Assembly: GCA_013824055.1 (NCBI GenBank)
Contig: PNNE01000360.1
Coordinates: 1-31,283 of the forward strand
DNA: 31,283 nucleotides
Reading direction: 5' to 3'
DNA from: Rhodobacter sp.
GTDB taxonomy: Bacteria > Pseudomonadota > Alphaproteobacteria > Rhodobacterales > Rhodobacteraceae
The notes under the pieces were generated by a model, which was given only the letters and a program-made list of their open reading frames with translations, ran no database searches and had not been told where the DNA came from. The position numbers and the translations under genes were made by a program. Shown here piece after piece: positions 1-8,935 of the stretch. How positions within the stretch are numbered: position 1 is the stretch's first letter; each line of letters opens with the position of its first letter.

Positions 1-1052
1 TCGCGGCGGACGACACGGCTGGCCTCGATCACCGAGCGATAGGTCGGGTCCTTCTCGACGCTCATCGCGACGTCGTTCATCGTGCGGACCGCCTCGATCG
101 GGTATTTCCCGGCGGCGGATTCGGCCGAGAGCATGACGGCGTCGGCGCCTTCGTAGATGGCGGTGGCAACGTCGCTGACTTCCGCGCGGGTGGGCACGGG
201 CGATTCGATCATCGATTCCAGCATCTGGGTGGCCACGATCACCGGCTTGGCCGCAGCACGCGCGCCGCGGACCAGACGCTTCTGGATCGGCGGGACCGAG
301 GTCACGGGCAATTCGACGCCAAGGTCGCCGCGCGCCACCATGATCCCGTCCGACACTTGCAGGATGGCATCGTAGGCCTTCACGGCCGCGGGCTTTTCGA
401 TCTTGGACAGGATGGCGGCGCGGCCCCTGGCCAGGGTCCGGGCTTCGATCACGTCCTCGGGACGCTGGACAAAGGACAGGGCCAGCCAGTCGACGCCCAG
501 TTCGCAGACGAATTCCAGGTCGCCCCGGTCCTTTTGCGACAGCGCCGCCACCGGCAGCACGACATCGGGGACGTTCACGCCCTTGCGGTTGGAAATCGTC
601 CCGCCGACGACCACGGTGCAATCGGCGAAGTCCTTGCCGCAGGCGTTGACGTGCAGGCGGATCTTGCCGTCGTTCACCAGCAGGCTTGTTCCCGGCTCAA
701 GCGCCGCGAAGATTTCGGGGTGCGGCAGGTTCACGCGATGGACGTCGCCGGGGACAGTCGACAGGTCCATGCGGAAGGCAGCCCCCTCGACAAGCTCTTC
801 GGCGCCATTGGCAAAGACGCCGACACGCAGCTTCGGTCCTTGCAGGTCGGCCAGGATGCCGATCGGGCGGCCAAGGTCCTTTTCGACCTGGCGGATGATC
901 TGGTGCCGTTTGGCGATGTCCTCGTGGACGCCGTGGCTCATGTTCAGGCGGAACACGTCGGCCCCGGCCTCGAACAGGGCGCGGATCATCTCGTAGGTGC
1001 TGGATGCCGGGCCAAGCGTGGCCACAATCTTCACGTTGCGGTGACGGCGCAT
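1..1052 (-). CDS. pyk: Pyruvate kinase (N-terminal 350 residues, runs off the window)
   Basis: Converts phosphoenolpyruvate and ADP to pyruvate and ATP in glycolysis. The reading frame is open from 1052 to the left edge, so the C-terminal regulatory domain lies outside. The N-terminus carries the family start KIVATLGPAS and the substrate-binding SHG segment (NMSHG). SKIEKP gives the catalytic lysine, MVARGDLGVEL (from about residue 238) is the metal/PEP site, and AVMLSAESAAGKYP is the late signature, with Ser where many homologues have Thr. Start choice: AGGAGG abuts an ATG at 1058 but lies six bases before the in-frame ATG at 1052, so 1052 has the correct spacing. Family assignment is certain; the symbol assumes a single pyk. 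Confidence 0.96.
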   Translation of the reverse strand, partial: MRRHRNVKIVATLGPASSTYEMIRALFEAGADVFRLNMSHGVHEDIAKRHQIIRQVEKDLGRPIGILADLQGPKLRVGVFANGAEELVEGAAFRMDLSTVPGDVHRVNLPHPEIFAALEPGTSLLVNDGKIRLHVNACGKDFADCTVVVGGTISNRKGVNVPDVVLPVAALSQKDRGDLEFVCELGVDWLALSFVQRPEDVIEARTLARGRAAILSKIEKPAAVKAYDAILQVSDGIMVARGDLGVELPVTSVPPIQKRLVRGARAAAKPVIVATQMLESMIESPVPTRAEVSDVATAIYEGADAVMLSAESAAGKYPIEAVRTMNDVAMSVEKDPTYRSVIEASRVVRR

Positions 1053-1237
1053 CGCCATCCTCCTGCTATAAAATTCCGGTTCATGTGGGCCGCGTGCCTT
1101 ATGGCGCAACTCGGGGCGTCCCGCAACGCCTTACGGTCACAGTTTCGATGGTTTCGGGGCTTCCGTTCGGGCGCTCATCGCTGGCCTCACGCGAAGAACG
1201 ACCGTAAGGGAGGGATGAGCAGACCGGGAGGATCGCC

Positions 1238-1966
1238 TTGGCCTTTCAGATCGACGGAGAGCACCGGCGCGGCCGCTGGCTGGTGACCTGCGACCATGCG
1301 TCGAACCGGGTGCCGGATTGGGTGGGCGGGGGCGACCTCGGCATCCCGGTCGAGGACATGGCCCGCCACATCGCCTGGGATGTCGGTGCGGCGGGGCTTG
1401 CTTCGGCGCTGGGGCAACTGCTGGACAGCCCGGTGATCCTGTCGGACTTCAGCCGGCTGGTGATCGACCCGAACCGCGGCGAGGACGACCCGACCCTGGT
1501 GATGAAGCTTTACGACGGGACGATCATCCCCGCCAACCGGAACATCACCGCCGAGGGGATCGAAGAGCGGCTGGATCGCCTGTATCGCCCCTACCATGCG
1601 GCCTATGCCCGGCTTGCGGCGCTGCGGCCGGACCGGGTGATCGTGGCGGTGCATTCCTTCACTCCGGCGCTGCGGGGACGCGCGAACCGGCCCTGGCATC
1701 TGGGGGTGCTCTATTCCCACCTGGACGAGCGCCTTTCCCGGCCGCTGATCGCAAGGCTTCAGGCCGAGACCGACCTCTGCATCGGCGACAACGAGCCCTA
1801 TTCGGGCCACCTGCCCGGCGATGCCATCGACCGGCATGCCTTGCGTCTGGGGCGGCACAACACACTTGTAGAGATCAGGAACGACCTGATCGCCACGCCC
1901 GCCGAACAGGCGCATTGGGCGGGGCGGCTGGCGGTGATCCTGACCGAAGTGCTGGAGGAACTGTGA
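1238..1966 (+). CDS. N-formylglutamate amidohydrolase family protein
   Basis: A 242-residue protein of the N-formylglutamate amidohydrolase (FGase) family, whose characterised members hydrolyse N-formylglutamate in histidine degradation. Supporting motifs are LVTCDHASNRVP near the N-terminus (candidate metal-binding Asp and His), DMARHIAWDVGA, SDFSRLVIDPNR and AVHSFTP. The start is TTG at 1238: GGGAGG lies about six bases upstream and there is no in-frame ATG nearby. The stop overlaps the next ATG by one base (TGATG), so the two genes are probably translationally coupled. No hut genes are present, so the true substrate is open; many alphaproteobacterial paralogues of this family have no assigned pathway. 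Confidence 0.88.
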   Translation: MAFQIDGEHRRGRWLVTCDHASNRVPDWVGGGDLGIPVEDMARHIAWDVGAAGLASALGQLLDSPVILSDFSRLVIDPNRGEDDPTLVMKLYDGTIIPANRNITAEGIEERLDRLYRPYHAAYARLAALRPDRVIVAVHSFTPALRGRANRPWHLGVLYSHLDERLSRPLIARLQAETDLCIGDNEPYSGHLPGDAIDRHALRLGRHNTLVEIRNDLIATPAEQAHWAGRLAVILTEVLEEL

Positions 1967-2280
1967 TGGACGACGCAACCCGGACCGAGCTGGAGGCTGC
2001 CGCCTTCCGTGCTCTGGTGCATCACCTGATGGTCAAGCGGCCCGAGGTGCAGAACATCGACCTGATGAACCTGGGCGGGTTCTGCCGGAACTGCCTGAGC
2101 CGCTGGTACCAGGAGGCGGCAGCCGAACGCGGGATCGCGATGACCAAGGACGAAGCGCGCGAGATCGTCTACGGGATGCCCTATGCGACCTGGGTGGCGC
2201 AGAACCAGACCGAGGCGGATGCGGACAAGCAGGCGGCATTCCGGCAGGCCTTTGCCGAAAACGTCGGCAAGCCGGACTGA
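1966..2280 (+). CDS. DUF1244 family protein
   Basis: A 104-residue soluble protein matching the DUF1244 family. It shows the family core: a helical N-terminus, NIDLMNLGGFCRNCLSRWY with a CRNC cysteine pair (C40 and C43), then EAREIVYGMPYATW. The paired cysteines could bind a metal or form a disulfide, but this is not established for the family. The ATG at 1966 shares its A with the TGA of the preceding amidohydrolase, indicating one transcript and coupled translation. Function is unknown; the family is common in Proteobacteria. Confidence 0.85.
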   Translation: MDDATRTELEAAAFRALVHHLMVKRPEVQNIDLMNLGGFCRNCLSRWYQEAAAERGIAMTKDEAREIVYGMPYATWVAQNQTEADADKQAAFRQAFAENVGKPD

Positions 2281-2341
2281 CCCCGCAGGTGTGATCGGGG
2301 TCCGCATCGCGCCGAAGCGCCGTTTCTGTCAGGATGCGGGG

Positions 2342-2992
2342 ATGCTTCTGGATGCCCGACATGACTATTCCCGCGCCGAGCGGCGCAGCGATGCCGTGGT
2401 CCATGGTCTGGGCATCGGCGCGGCGCTGATTGCGGTTCCCATCCTGATCGGCCTGGCCGTGACCTTGCGGGGCGATGCGCCCGCTGTCGCCTCGACCACG
2501 ATCTACGGGTTGGCGCTGCTGACGATGCTGGTCTTCTCGGCGCTGTTCCACCTGACGACAAGGCCCCGTCTGCGGCGAGTGTTCCGCAGTCTGGATCACA
2601 CGGCGATCCTGTGCCTGATCGCTGCGACCTATACTCCGTTCGTGCTGCTGTCGGGGGCCGAGGCGACGGGGCTTCTGGTCACGCTCTGGGCCGCCGCCGT
2701 CCTGGGGGCCGCCCTGCGGGCCTTTGCACCCGACCGGCTGAAGCTGGCGGCCATCGCGCTGGCGCTGGGGATGGGGTGGGCCGGGCTGATCGGCGGGGGT
2801 GCGCTGTTCGCCCTGCTCTCGACGCCGGTGATGGTGCTGATCAGTGTGGGCGGGGTGCTTTACACGGTCGGCGTGGGCTTTTGCCTCTGGGAAAGGCTGC
2901 CGTTTCACTACACGATCTGGCATCTGTGCGTCCTGGCGGCGAGTGCGGCGTTCTATGCCGCTGTCACTGTCCAGCTGGTGCAGTCGGCGTGA
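2342..2992 (+). CDS. Hemolysin III / TrhA family membrane protein
   Basis: A 216-residue integral membrane protein of the HlyIII/TrhA (PAQR-like) family with about seven hydrophobic segments. Visible family marks are HGLGIGAAL at the first helix, SALFHLT, RSLDHTAI with the conserved Asp-His, TYTPF, and FHYTIWHLCVL near the C-terminus. The histidines and Asp at these positions form the presumed metal site of the superfamily. E. coli TrhA has been linked to membrane energetics and fluidity rather than true haemolysis. The chosen ATG at 2342 follows a purine-rich AGGATGCGGGG. A hairpin repeat begins five bases after the stop. Confidence 0.9.
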   Translation: MLLDARHDYSRAERRSDAVVHGLGIGAALIAVPILIGLAVTLRGDAPAVASTTIYGLALLTMLVFSALFHLTTRPRLRRVFRSLDHTAILCLIAATYTPFVLLSGAEATGLLVTLWAAAVLGAALRAFAPDRLKLAAIALALGMGWAGLIGGGALFALLSTPVMVLISVGGVLYTVGVGFCLWERLPFHYTIWHLCVLAASAAFYAAVTVQLVQSA

Positions 2993-2996
2993 AGTC

Positions 2997-3037
2997 GGGC
3001 GCAGGCGTAGGGTGGGCGATCCGCCCACCCTGCCTAC
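2997..3037 (+). repeat. Intergenic hairpin repeat, copy 1
   Basis: Palindromic element right after the TrhA stop. The inner stem is GGTGGGC (3011-3017) with GCCCACC (3023-3029), loop GATCC; the outer stem is GTAG (3007-3010) with CTAC (3034-3037) across a four-base bulge. Positions 2997-3029 are identical to 12074-12106, and a variant lies at 19728-19760. It may act as a transcription terminator or an mRNA-end stabiliser of REP type. No T-run follows, so an intrinsic terminator is only possible. Confidence 0.75.
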
Positions 3038-3161
3038 CCTAGCGCAAAAGCCACAGGGCGTGCCCAAGCCTCTCACCATGCAGGGTTTTTCTGGACCTTG
3101 CGCCCGCGACTGGCTATCGTCCAGTCAAACGGGGCGTATAGACCCTGCGATCGAGGCAGTA

Positions 3162-4352
3162 ATGGCGTTTCCTGAGCGGTTTTCGAACCTGCCGGACTAT
3201 GCGTTTCCGCGGCTGCGGAAGCTTCTGGACGCACATCCTCCGGGTGGTGCGCCCATCGCCATGACCATCGGCGAGCCGCGCCATGCCATGCCGGACTTCG
3301 TCGGCAGGGTCCTGGCCGCCAACCTGTCCGGCTTTGGCGTCTACCCGCCGAACGACGGGGCGCCCGAGCTTCTGGCGGCGATCTCGGGCTGGGTCCTTCG
3401 GCGCTATGGCGTGTCGCTGGCCGAGGACCGGCTGATGGTGCTGAACGGCACGCGCGAGGGGTTGTTCAACGCCTGCATCGCGCTCTGCCCCGAGCTGAAG
3501 AACGGCCAGAAGCCGGTCGTGCTGATGCCGAACCCGTTCTACCAGGTCTATGCCGTGGCCGCCCTGACCGTCGGGGCCGAGCCGGTCTATGTTCCGGCAA
3601 CCGCTGCAACGGGCTTTCTGCCTGATTACGGCAGCCTGCCCAGGGACGTGCTGGACCGGGTGGCGCTGGCCTATATCTGTTCGCCCGCCAATCCGCAGGG
3701 GGCCGTGGCCTCGACAGAGTATCTGGCGGATCTGCTGGCCCTGGCCGAGACGCATGATTTCAAGGTGCTGGCGGACGAGTGCTATTCGGAAATCTGGCGC
3801 GAGACCGCTCCTCCCGGCCTGTTGCAGGTCGCCGCCCGGCAGGGTGCCGACCCGGAGCGGGCGCTGGTGTTCCATTCGCTGTCCAAGCGGTCGAACCTGC
3901 CGGGCTTGCGGTCGGGCTTCGTCGCGGCGGGGCCGGAGTCGATGCTGCGCATCCGGCAGCTGCGCGCCTTTGCGGGCGCTCCGCTGCCCCTGCCCTTGCA
4001 GCGGGTGGCCGAGGCCTGTTGGCAGGACGAGGCGCATGTCGAGGCGTCGCGGGCGCTTTATCAGCAGAAGTTCCGGGATGCGGACCGGATCTTTGCGGGC
4101 TTGCAGGGCTATCAGGCCCCCGGCGGCGGGTTCTTCCTGTGGCTTCCGGTGGAAGACGGCGAACAGGCGGCGTTGAAATTGTGGCGCGAGACGGGGGTGC
4201 GGGTTCTGCCCGGTGGCTACCTGTCGCGCGACGCCGGGGGCCAGAACGGGCTGGACAACCCCGGCCGCGGATATATCCGGGTGGCCCTTGTGGCCAGCCA
4301 AGAAGAAACGCAGCGCGGGCTGACCTTGCTTCGCGACTGCATCTACGGGTGA
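3162..4352 (+). CDS. PLP-dependent class I/II aminotransferase (DapC-like)
   Basis: A 396-residue fold-type I aminotransferase. The PLP lysine is K242 in HSLSKRSNLPGLRSG, and other marks are AMTIGEP near the N-terminus, VYPPNDGAPEL, LNGTREGLFNA, SPANPQGAV and VLADECYSEI (Asp for the pyridine nitrogen). The closest described group is N-succinyldiaminopimelate/LL-diaminopimelate aminotransferase-like, which would place it in lysine and peptidoglycan precursor synthesis, but specificity cannot be read from motifs. It ends eight bases before ftsK, so the two are probably one operon. A TATAGA at 3137-3142 and an inverted repeat GACTGG/CCAGTC (3108-3126) lie upstream, but I find no convincing -35. 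Confidence 0.9.
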   Translation: MAFPERFSNLPDYAFPRLRKLLDAHPPGGAPIAMTIGEPRHAMPDFVGRVLAANLSGFGVYPPNDGAPELLAAISGWVLRRYGVSLAEDRLMVLNGTREGLFNACIALCPELKNGQKPVVLMPNPFYQVYAVAALTVGAEPVYVPATAATGFLPDYGSLPRDVLDRVALAYICSPANPQGAVASTEYLADLLALAETHDFKVLADECYSEIWRETAPPGLLQVAARQGADPERALVFHSLSKRSNLPGLRSGFVAAGPESMLRIRQLRAFAGAPLPLPLQRVAEACWQDEAHVEASRALYQQKFRDADRIFAGLQGYQAPGGGFFLWLPVEDGEQAALKLWRETGVRVLPGGYLSRDAGGQNGLDNPGRGYIRVALVASQEETQRGLTLLRDCIYG

Positions 4353-4360
4353 GGGAACGA

Positions 4361-7309
4361 ATGGCTTCGTATCAGGCACGGCAGCGCGATCCGCTTCTGG
4401 ATCAGGGCACGCAGGCGATGCTGGAACGTCGGGGGCGCGAGCTGCTGGGGCTGGTGCTGATGCTGGTGGCCCTTGGGTTCACGCTGATGCTGTGGAGCTA
4501 TTCGCCCGAGGACCCGGGCTGGATGGTCGCAACCGAGGAACCGGCGCAGAACATCTTCGGGCGGTTCGGCGCGGCCGTGGCCTCGACCCTGATCATCCTG
4601 ATCGGCAAGGGTGCCTGGACGATCCCGCTGATCTTCCTGGCCTGGGGGGTGCGCTTCATGATCCACCGGGGCGGCGAGCGGGCGGTGGGCCGGGTCGTCT
4701 TTGCGGTGATCGCGGTGGCCTTCGCCGCTGTCCATTGCGCGACGCTGGTGCCGGGGGATGCCTGGACCCATACTTTCGGACTGGGCGGGCTGTTCGGCGA
4801 TACGGTGACCGGGTCGCTGCTGGGCGTCATTCCTGGCAGCGCGGGCTTCGGGTTGAAGTTCCTGACGCTGCTGACCTTCGGCGGCCTGATCGCGATGATG
4901 CTGTTCGTGACCGGCTTTGACCTCGAAGAGCTGCGGGCGATCCAGCGGTTCCTGCTTCTGGGGTCGATCCTGGGCTATGCGGCGCTGCGTCAGGGGCTTG
5001 GCCACGGCGCGCGGGGCGCGTTGCACGGGGCGGTCGCTTTGCAGGACCGGGCGCGGGCGCGGTCGGCCAACCTGGCTGCGGCGCGGGGGTATGAGCCTCC
5101 GGTGGCGATGGGACGCGATGCTGCGGTCTCGCGTCGGGCGATGCCGCCGCTGACCGGCGCGATGGCGCCCGAGCCGCTGCGGGCGGCACCGGCGCGGGCG
5201 ATGCCTGCGTCAGTGCGGTCCGAGCCGCGCCATGCCCCGGAACCGGACTATGCCCCCGCCCCCGTCAAGGAGAAGCTGGGTCTCCTGGAGCGTCTGCGCC
5301 GCAAGGCCCAGCCCGAGCCCGAGCTGGTCGAGGTCGAGCCGACCTGGAACGATTCGATGCCGCAGGAGGACCGGATCAAGGCGCGGATTTCCGACGTGAT
5401 CCGCACCCGCGTCAAGCGGACGCCGGACTTCCCGGTGGCTCCGCCGCCGCTGCCGACTGCCGCCCGCGTGGAGCCGCCGGTCATGCGGCCGAAGGGGCCG
5501 GTGGTCCTGATGGCCGACACGCGCCCCCTGCCCCGGACCGCCCCGCCCGTGGCTGCCCCGACCTGGGAGGCGGTGGTCGAAGAGGACGAACCGCTGGCAT
5601 ACACCGAGGAGCCGGCCTGGGACGACAGGGACGATCTGGACGATTACCCGCTGGACGAGCTGGAGGACGAACTGCCCCCCGCCCGCCCGATGGCCTTTGC
5701 ACCCGACCGCAAGGCCGTGGTGCAGCACGCGGTGAAGAAGGCGGCCCCATCCCGGCAGGCGATGGCGGAAAGCCAGCCCGCGCTGCGCTTCGATGAGCCG
5801 GCGCAAGTCTACGAGCTGCCGCCGCTGAACCTGCTGACCACTCCGGTCAAGGTGCAGGGCATGCAGCTGTCGGACGAGGCGCTGGAAGAGAACGCCCGGA
5901 TGCTGGAAAGCGTCCTCGATGACTATGGCGTCAAGGGCGAGATCACCGCGGTCCGTCCCGGCCCGGTCGTCACCATGTACGAGTTGGAACCCGCGCCGGG
6001 CCTGAAAGCCAGCCGGGTGATCGGGCTGGCCGATGACATCGCGCGGTCGATGTCGGCCCTGTCGGCCCGCGTCTCGACCGTTCCGGGGCGCAGCGTGATC
6101 GGCATCGAACTGCCGAACGCCCACCGCGAGAAGGTCGTGCTGCGCGAAATCCTGTCGGCCCGCGACTTCGGCGACAGCCAGATGCGGCTGCCGCTGGCCC
6201 TGGGCAAGGACATCGGCGGCGAGCCGGTGGTGGCCAACCTGGCCAAGATGCCGCACCTGCTGATCGCCGGGACCACGGGGTCGGGCAAGTCGGTGGCGAT
6301 CAACACGATGATCCTGAGCCTGCTTTACAAGCTGACGCCCGAGGAATGCCGGCTGATCATGATCGACCCGAAGATGCTGGAACTTTCCGTCTACGACGGC
6401 ATCCCGCATCTGCTGTCCCCCGTCGTCACCGACCCGAAGAAGGCGGTCGTCGCCCTGAAGTGGGTCGTCAGCGAGATGGAGGAGCGGTATCGCAAGATGT
6501 CCAAGATGGGTGTGCGCAACATCGAGGGCTACAACGGCCGCGTCCGCGAGGCGCTGTCGAAGAACGAGATGTTCAAGCGCACGATCCAGACCGGCTTTGA
6601 CGAGGAAACCGGCGATCCGGTGTTCGAGACCGAGGAATTCGCGCCGCAGCCCTTCCCCTATATCGTCGTCATCGTCGACGAGATGGCCGACCTGATGATG
6701 GTGGCGGGCAAGGAGATCGAAGCCTGCATCCAGCGCTTGGCGCAGATGGCGCGGGCCTCGGGCATCCATCTCATCATGGCGACGCAGCGGCCCTCGGTGG
6801 ATGTCATCACCGGCACGATCAAGGCGAACTTCCCGACGCGGATTTCCTTCCAGGTCACCTCGAAGATCGACAGCCGCACCATCCTGGGCGAACAGGGCGC
6901 CGAGCAGCTTCTGGGCGCGGGCGACATGCTTTACATGGGCAACGGGGCGAAGATCACCCGTATCCACGGGCCGTTCGTCAGCGACGAGGAAGTCGAGGAG
7001 ATCGTCAACCACCTGAAATCCTTCGGGCCGCCGGTCTACATGTCGGGCGTCGTCGAAGGGCCGGAGGACGAGCGTGACAACGAGATCGACGCCGTGCTGG
7101 GGCTGAACTCGGAAGGCGATGACACGCTGTACGACCAGGCCGTGGCGATCGTGGCGCGGGACCGCAAGTGCTCGACCAGCTACATCCAGCGGAAACTGGG
7201 CATCGGCTACAACAAGGCCGCGCGTCTGGTCGAACAGATGGAAGAGGAAGGCGTCGTCACCCGCGCCAACCACGTCGGCAAGCGCGAGATCCTGGTCGAG
7301 GAACGCTAG
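4361..7309 (+). CDS. ftsK: DNA translocase FtsK
   Basis: A 982-residue septal DNA pump that clears and aligns chromosome ends during division. The N-terminal ~190 residues hold four or more membrane helices beginning at LLGLVLMLVALGFTLMLW. A Pro/Ala/acidic linker of about 300 residues follows, then the FtsK motor domain with Walker A GTTGSGKS (637-644) and Walker B VVIVDEMADL. The C-terminal winged-helix gamma domain (DQAVAIVARDRKCSTSYIQR onward) recognises KOPS sequences. All key residues are present and the length is typical. The start ATG is preceded by GAGGGA at proper spacing and lies eight bases after the aminotransferase. An intrinsic-terminator-like hairpin follows. Confidence 0.97.
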   Translation: MASYQARQRDPLLDQGTQAMLERRGRELLGLVLMLVALGFTLMLWSYSPEDPGWMVATEEPAQNIFGRFGAAVASTLIILIGKGAWTIPLIFLAWGVRFMIHRGGERAVGRVVFAVIAVAFAAVHCATLVPGDAWTHTFGLGGLFGDTVTGSLLGVIPGSAGFGLKFLTLLTFGGLIAMMLFVTGFDLEELRAIQRFLLLGSILGYAALRQGLGHGARGALHGAVALQDRARARSANLAAARGYEPPVAMGRDAAVSRRAMPPLTGAMAPEPLRAAPARAMPASVRSEPRHAPEPDYAPAPVKEKLGLLERLRRKAQPEPELVEVEPTWNDSMPQEDRIKARISDVIRTRVKRTPDFPVAPPPLPTAARVEPPVMRPKGPVVLMADTRPLPRTAPPVAAPTWEAVVEEDEPLAYTEEPAWDDRDDLDDYPLDELEDELPPARPMAFAPDRKAVVQHAVKKAAPSRQAMAESQPALRFDEPAQVYELPPLNLLTTPVKVQGMQLSDEALEENARMLESVLDDYGVKGEITAVRPGPVVTMYELEPAPGLKASRVIGLADDIARSMSALSARVSTVPGRSVIGIELPNAHREKVVLREILSARDFGDSQMRLPLALGKDIGGEPVVANLAKMPHLLIAGTTGSGKSVAINTMILSLLYKLTPEECRLIMIDPKMLELSVYDGIPHLLSPVVTDPKKAVVALKWVVSEMEERYRKMSKMGVRNIEGYNGRVREALSKNEMFKRTIQTGFDEETGDPVFETEEFAPQPFPYIVVIVDEMADLMMVAGKEIEACIQRLAQMARASGIHLIMATQRPSVDVITGTIKANFPTRISFQVTSKIDSRTILGEQGAEQLLGAGDMLYMGNGAKITRIHGPFVSDEEVEEIVNHLKSFGPPVYMSGVVEGPEDERDNEIDAVLGLNSEGDDTLYDQAVAIVARDRKCSTSYIQRKLGIGYNKAARLVEQMEEEGVVTRANHVGKREILVEER

Positions 7310-7334
7310 ACCGCCCAAAGCGCACCCAAGACAC

Positions 7335-7363
7335 AGGCCCTGCCGGGTGACTCCGGCGGGCCT
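7335..7363 (+). terminator. Hairpin downstream of ftsK
   Basis: Stem AGGCCC-(T)-GCCGG (7335-7346) pairs with CCGGC-GGGCCT (7353-7363) around a six-base GTGACT loop with one bulged T. The GC-rich stem starts 26 bases after the ftsK stop. The T tract behind it is poor (TTAAGCATTT), so termination would be partial or Rho-assisted. Confidence 0.55.
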
Positions 7364-7418
7364 TAAGCATTTGGGCATTTCGGACACAATCGCGCCTCAA
7401 TCCAGCCCGAATCTCACC

Positions 7419-7433
7419 ACAACCTCAGGTTGT
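7419..7433. promoter_or_regulatory. Perfect inverted repeat, possible operator
   Basis: ACAACCT-C-AGGTTGT is a perfect 7-bp inverted repeat with a one-base centre, about 90 bases upstream of the kinase ATG in a 211-base intergenic region. The size and symmetry suit a dimeric repressor site. No regulator gene is adjacent and no clear -35/-10 pair surrounds it, so the role is inferred only. Confidence 0.3.
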
Positions 7434-7520
7434 AAATCGTGTCCGGTTTTCGCCACAGAATCGACATGGTGCTGCAGTGGGGCCGGCGTTTGCGTCTTGG
7501 GGTAAGGGGGCCCCTGGAAC

Positions 7521-8932
7521 ATGGCATTTGACACGTCCGATACGCTGAACCGCGCGGACCTGAGCGACGAGCTTCTGCCCGGCACCTCGCTGTTTCACGG
7601 CCAGTACCGCATCCTGCGCTACATCAACAGCGGCGGGTTCGGGATCACCTATCTGGCGAAGGACAGCCTGGACCGCGAGGTGGTGATCAAGGAATGTTTC
7701 TCGTCCACCTTCTGCCGCCGGACGCAGACCAGGGTCCGCGCGCGGTCGCTGTCCACCCGCGACCACATGCAGCGGATCGTCAAGAGCTTCCTGAACGAGG
7801 CGCGCAGCCTGGCCGGCCTGAAGCACCCCAACATCGTCGGCGTGCATCAGGTCTTCGAGGACAATGACACCGCCTACATGGCGATGGACCATATCCGCGG
7901 CCATGATCTGCTGGAGATCGTGGACGAGAAGAAGGCGACCCTTGCGCCCGACCAGATCGTGACCATCGCGGGCAAGCTGGTCTCGGCCATCGGCTACATC
8001 CACGGGCGGGGGCTGCTGCATTGCGACATCTCGCCGGACAACATCTTCGTCACCCCCGATGGCGAGCCGATCCTGATCGACTTTGGCGCGGCGCGGCGCA
8101 GCGCGGCGGGCGAGGCGCAGAAATACTCGGGGCTAAGCGTGGTGAAGGACGGCTATTCCCCGCATGAGCTGTACGCAGCGGGCGGGAATTCGGGACCGTG
8201 GAGCGACATCTATTCGCTGGCGGCCTCGCTGTACCACGCGATCACCGGCAGCGCGCCCGAGAATTGCCAGTCGCGGCTGTCGGCGAAGGCGGAAAAGCGG
8301 CCCGACCCCTGCCGCCCCCTGGCAGGACGGGTCGCGGGCTATCCGGCGGGGTTTCTGGAAAGCATCGACCGGGCGATGGCCGTGATACCTGCGCACGGTT
8401 CCAGCAGGCCGAGGAGTGGCAGCGCGTCCTGCCGCAGCCCGAAGCCAAGGACCGCAAGGTGGTGCTGCTGCGCCGGCTGGTGCCGACGGGCGCGGCCGCT
8501 GAGGTCGCGGCTCGCGCCCCGGTCCCGGCGGCCTGGCCAGCGCCACTCCCCATCCGACCGCGCCGCACCTTCCTGCGCGGGACCGAGGCCGACCTCTCGG
8601 GTCTGCGGCGGGTCAGCGGCTTCGTCGGCGCCTGGCTGGTGGACAGCGCGACCGGGCATGTGCTGGCGGCAGAGCAGGACGAGGCTTCGCACGACCATGA
8701 AGCCGTGATGGCCGCAGCGGTCGGTCTGGGCCGGGCGCACCTGCGGGCGATGGACCTGGTCGACGACAGTGTCGAGGACATCCTGGTGACTCTGGGCCGC
8801 AGTGTCCTGCTGATCCGCCCCCTGCCCCAGTCGCCGAAGGCCTTTCTCTGCGTGACGATGGACGGGGAAACCGCCAACCCCGGTCTGGCCAGGGTTCAGT
8901 TGCGGCGGGTTGCGCTGTCGGTCCGGCTTTAG
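7521..8932 (+). pseudogene. Ser/Thr protein kinase with C-terminal Roadblock/LC7-like domain, interrupted by a -1 frameshift
   Basis: The first frame (7521-8396) encodes a Hanks-type kinase: glycine loop INSGGFGITYLAKD, VVIKE with K57, helix-C E93, HCDISPDN (D169, N174; Cys replaces the HRD Arg, so a non-RD kinase) and IDFG (D187). At about 8396 the kinase frame degenerates, and homology resumes in the next frame (RFQQAEEWQRVL) to the stop at 8930. One extra C after CAC at 8394-8396 would join both parts into 470 residues. The last ~110 residues (GAWLVDSATGHVLA, DILVTLGRSVLLIRPL) resemble Roadblock/LC7 modules. If the base is truly missing, the product is a 395-residue kinase with a nonsense tail. 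It converges on the next gene with a 3-bp gap. Confidence 0.82.
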
Positions 8933-8935
8933 CCG

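Noticed and set aside
1059..1237. Promoters in the pyk-amidohydrolase divergent region
   Set aside because: TTGCGC with a 17-base gap to ACATGA on the minus strand is too weak to annotate.
5210..7387. Long open frame (725 codons) on the minus strand opposite ftsK
   Set aside because: It mirrors the GC-rich third-position pattern of ftsK, has no recognisable domain, and ftsK is unambiguous.
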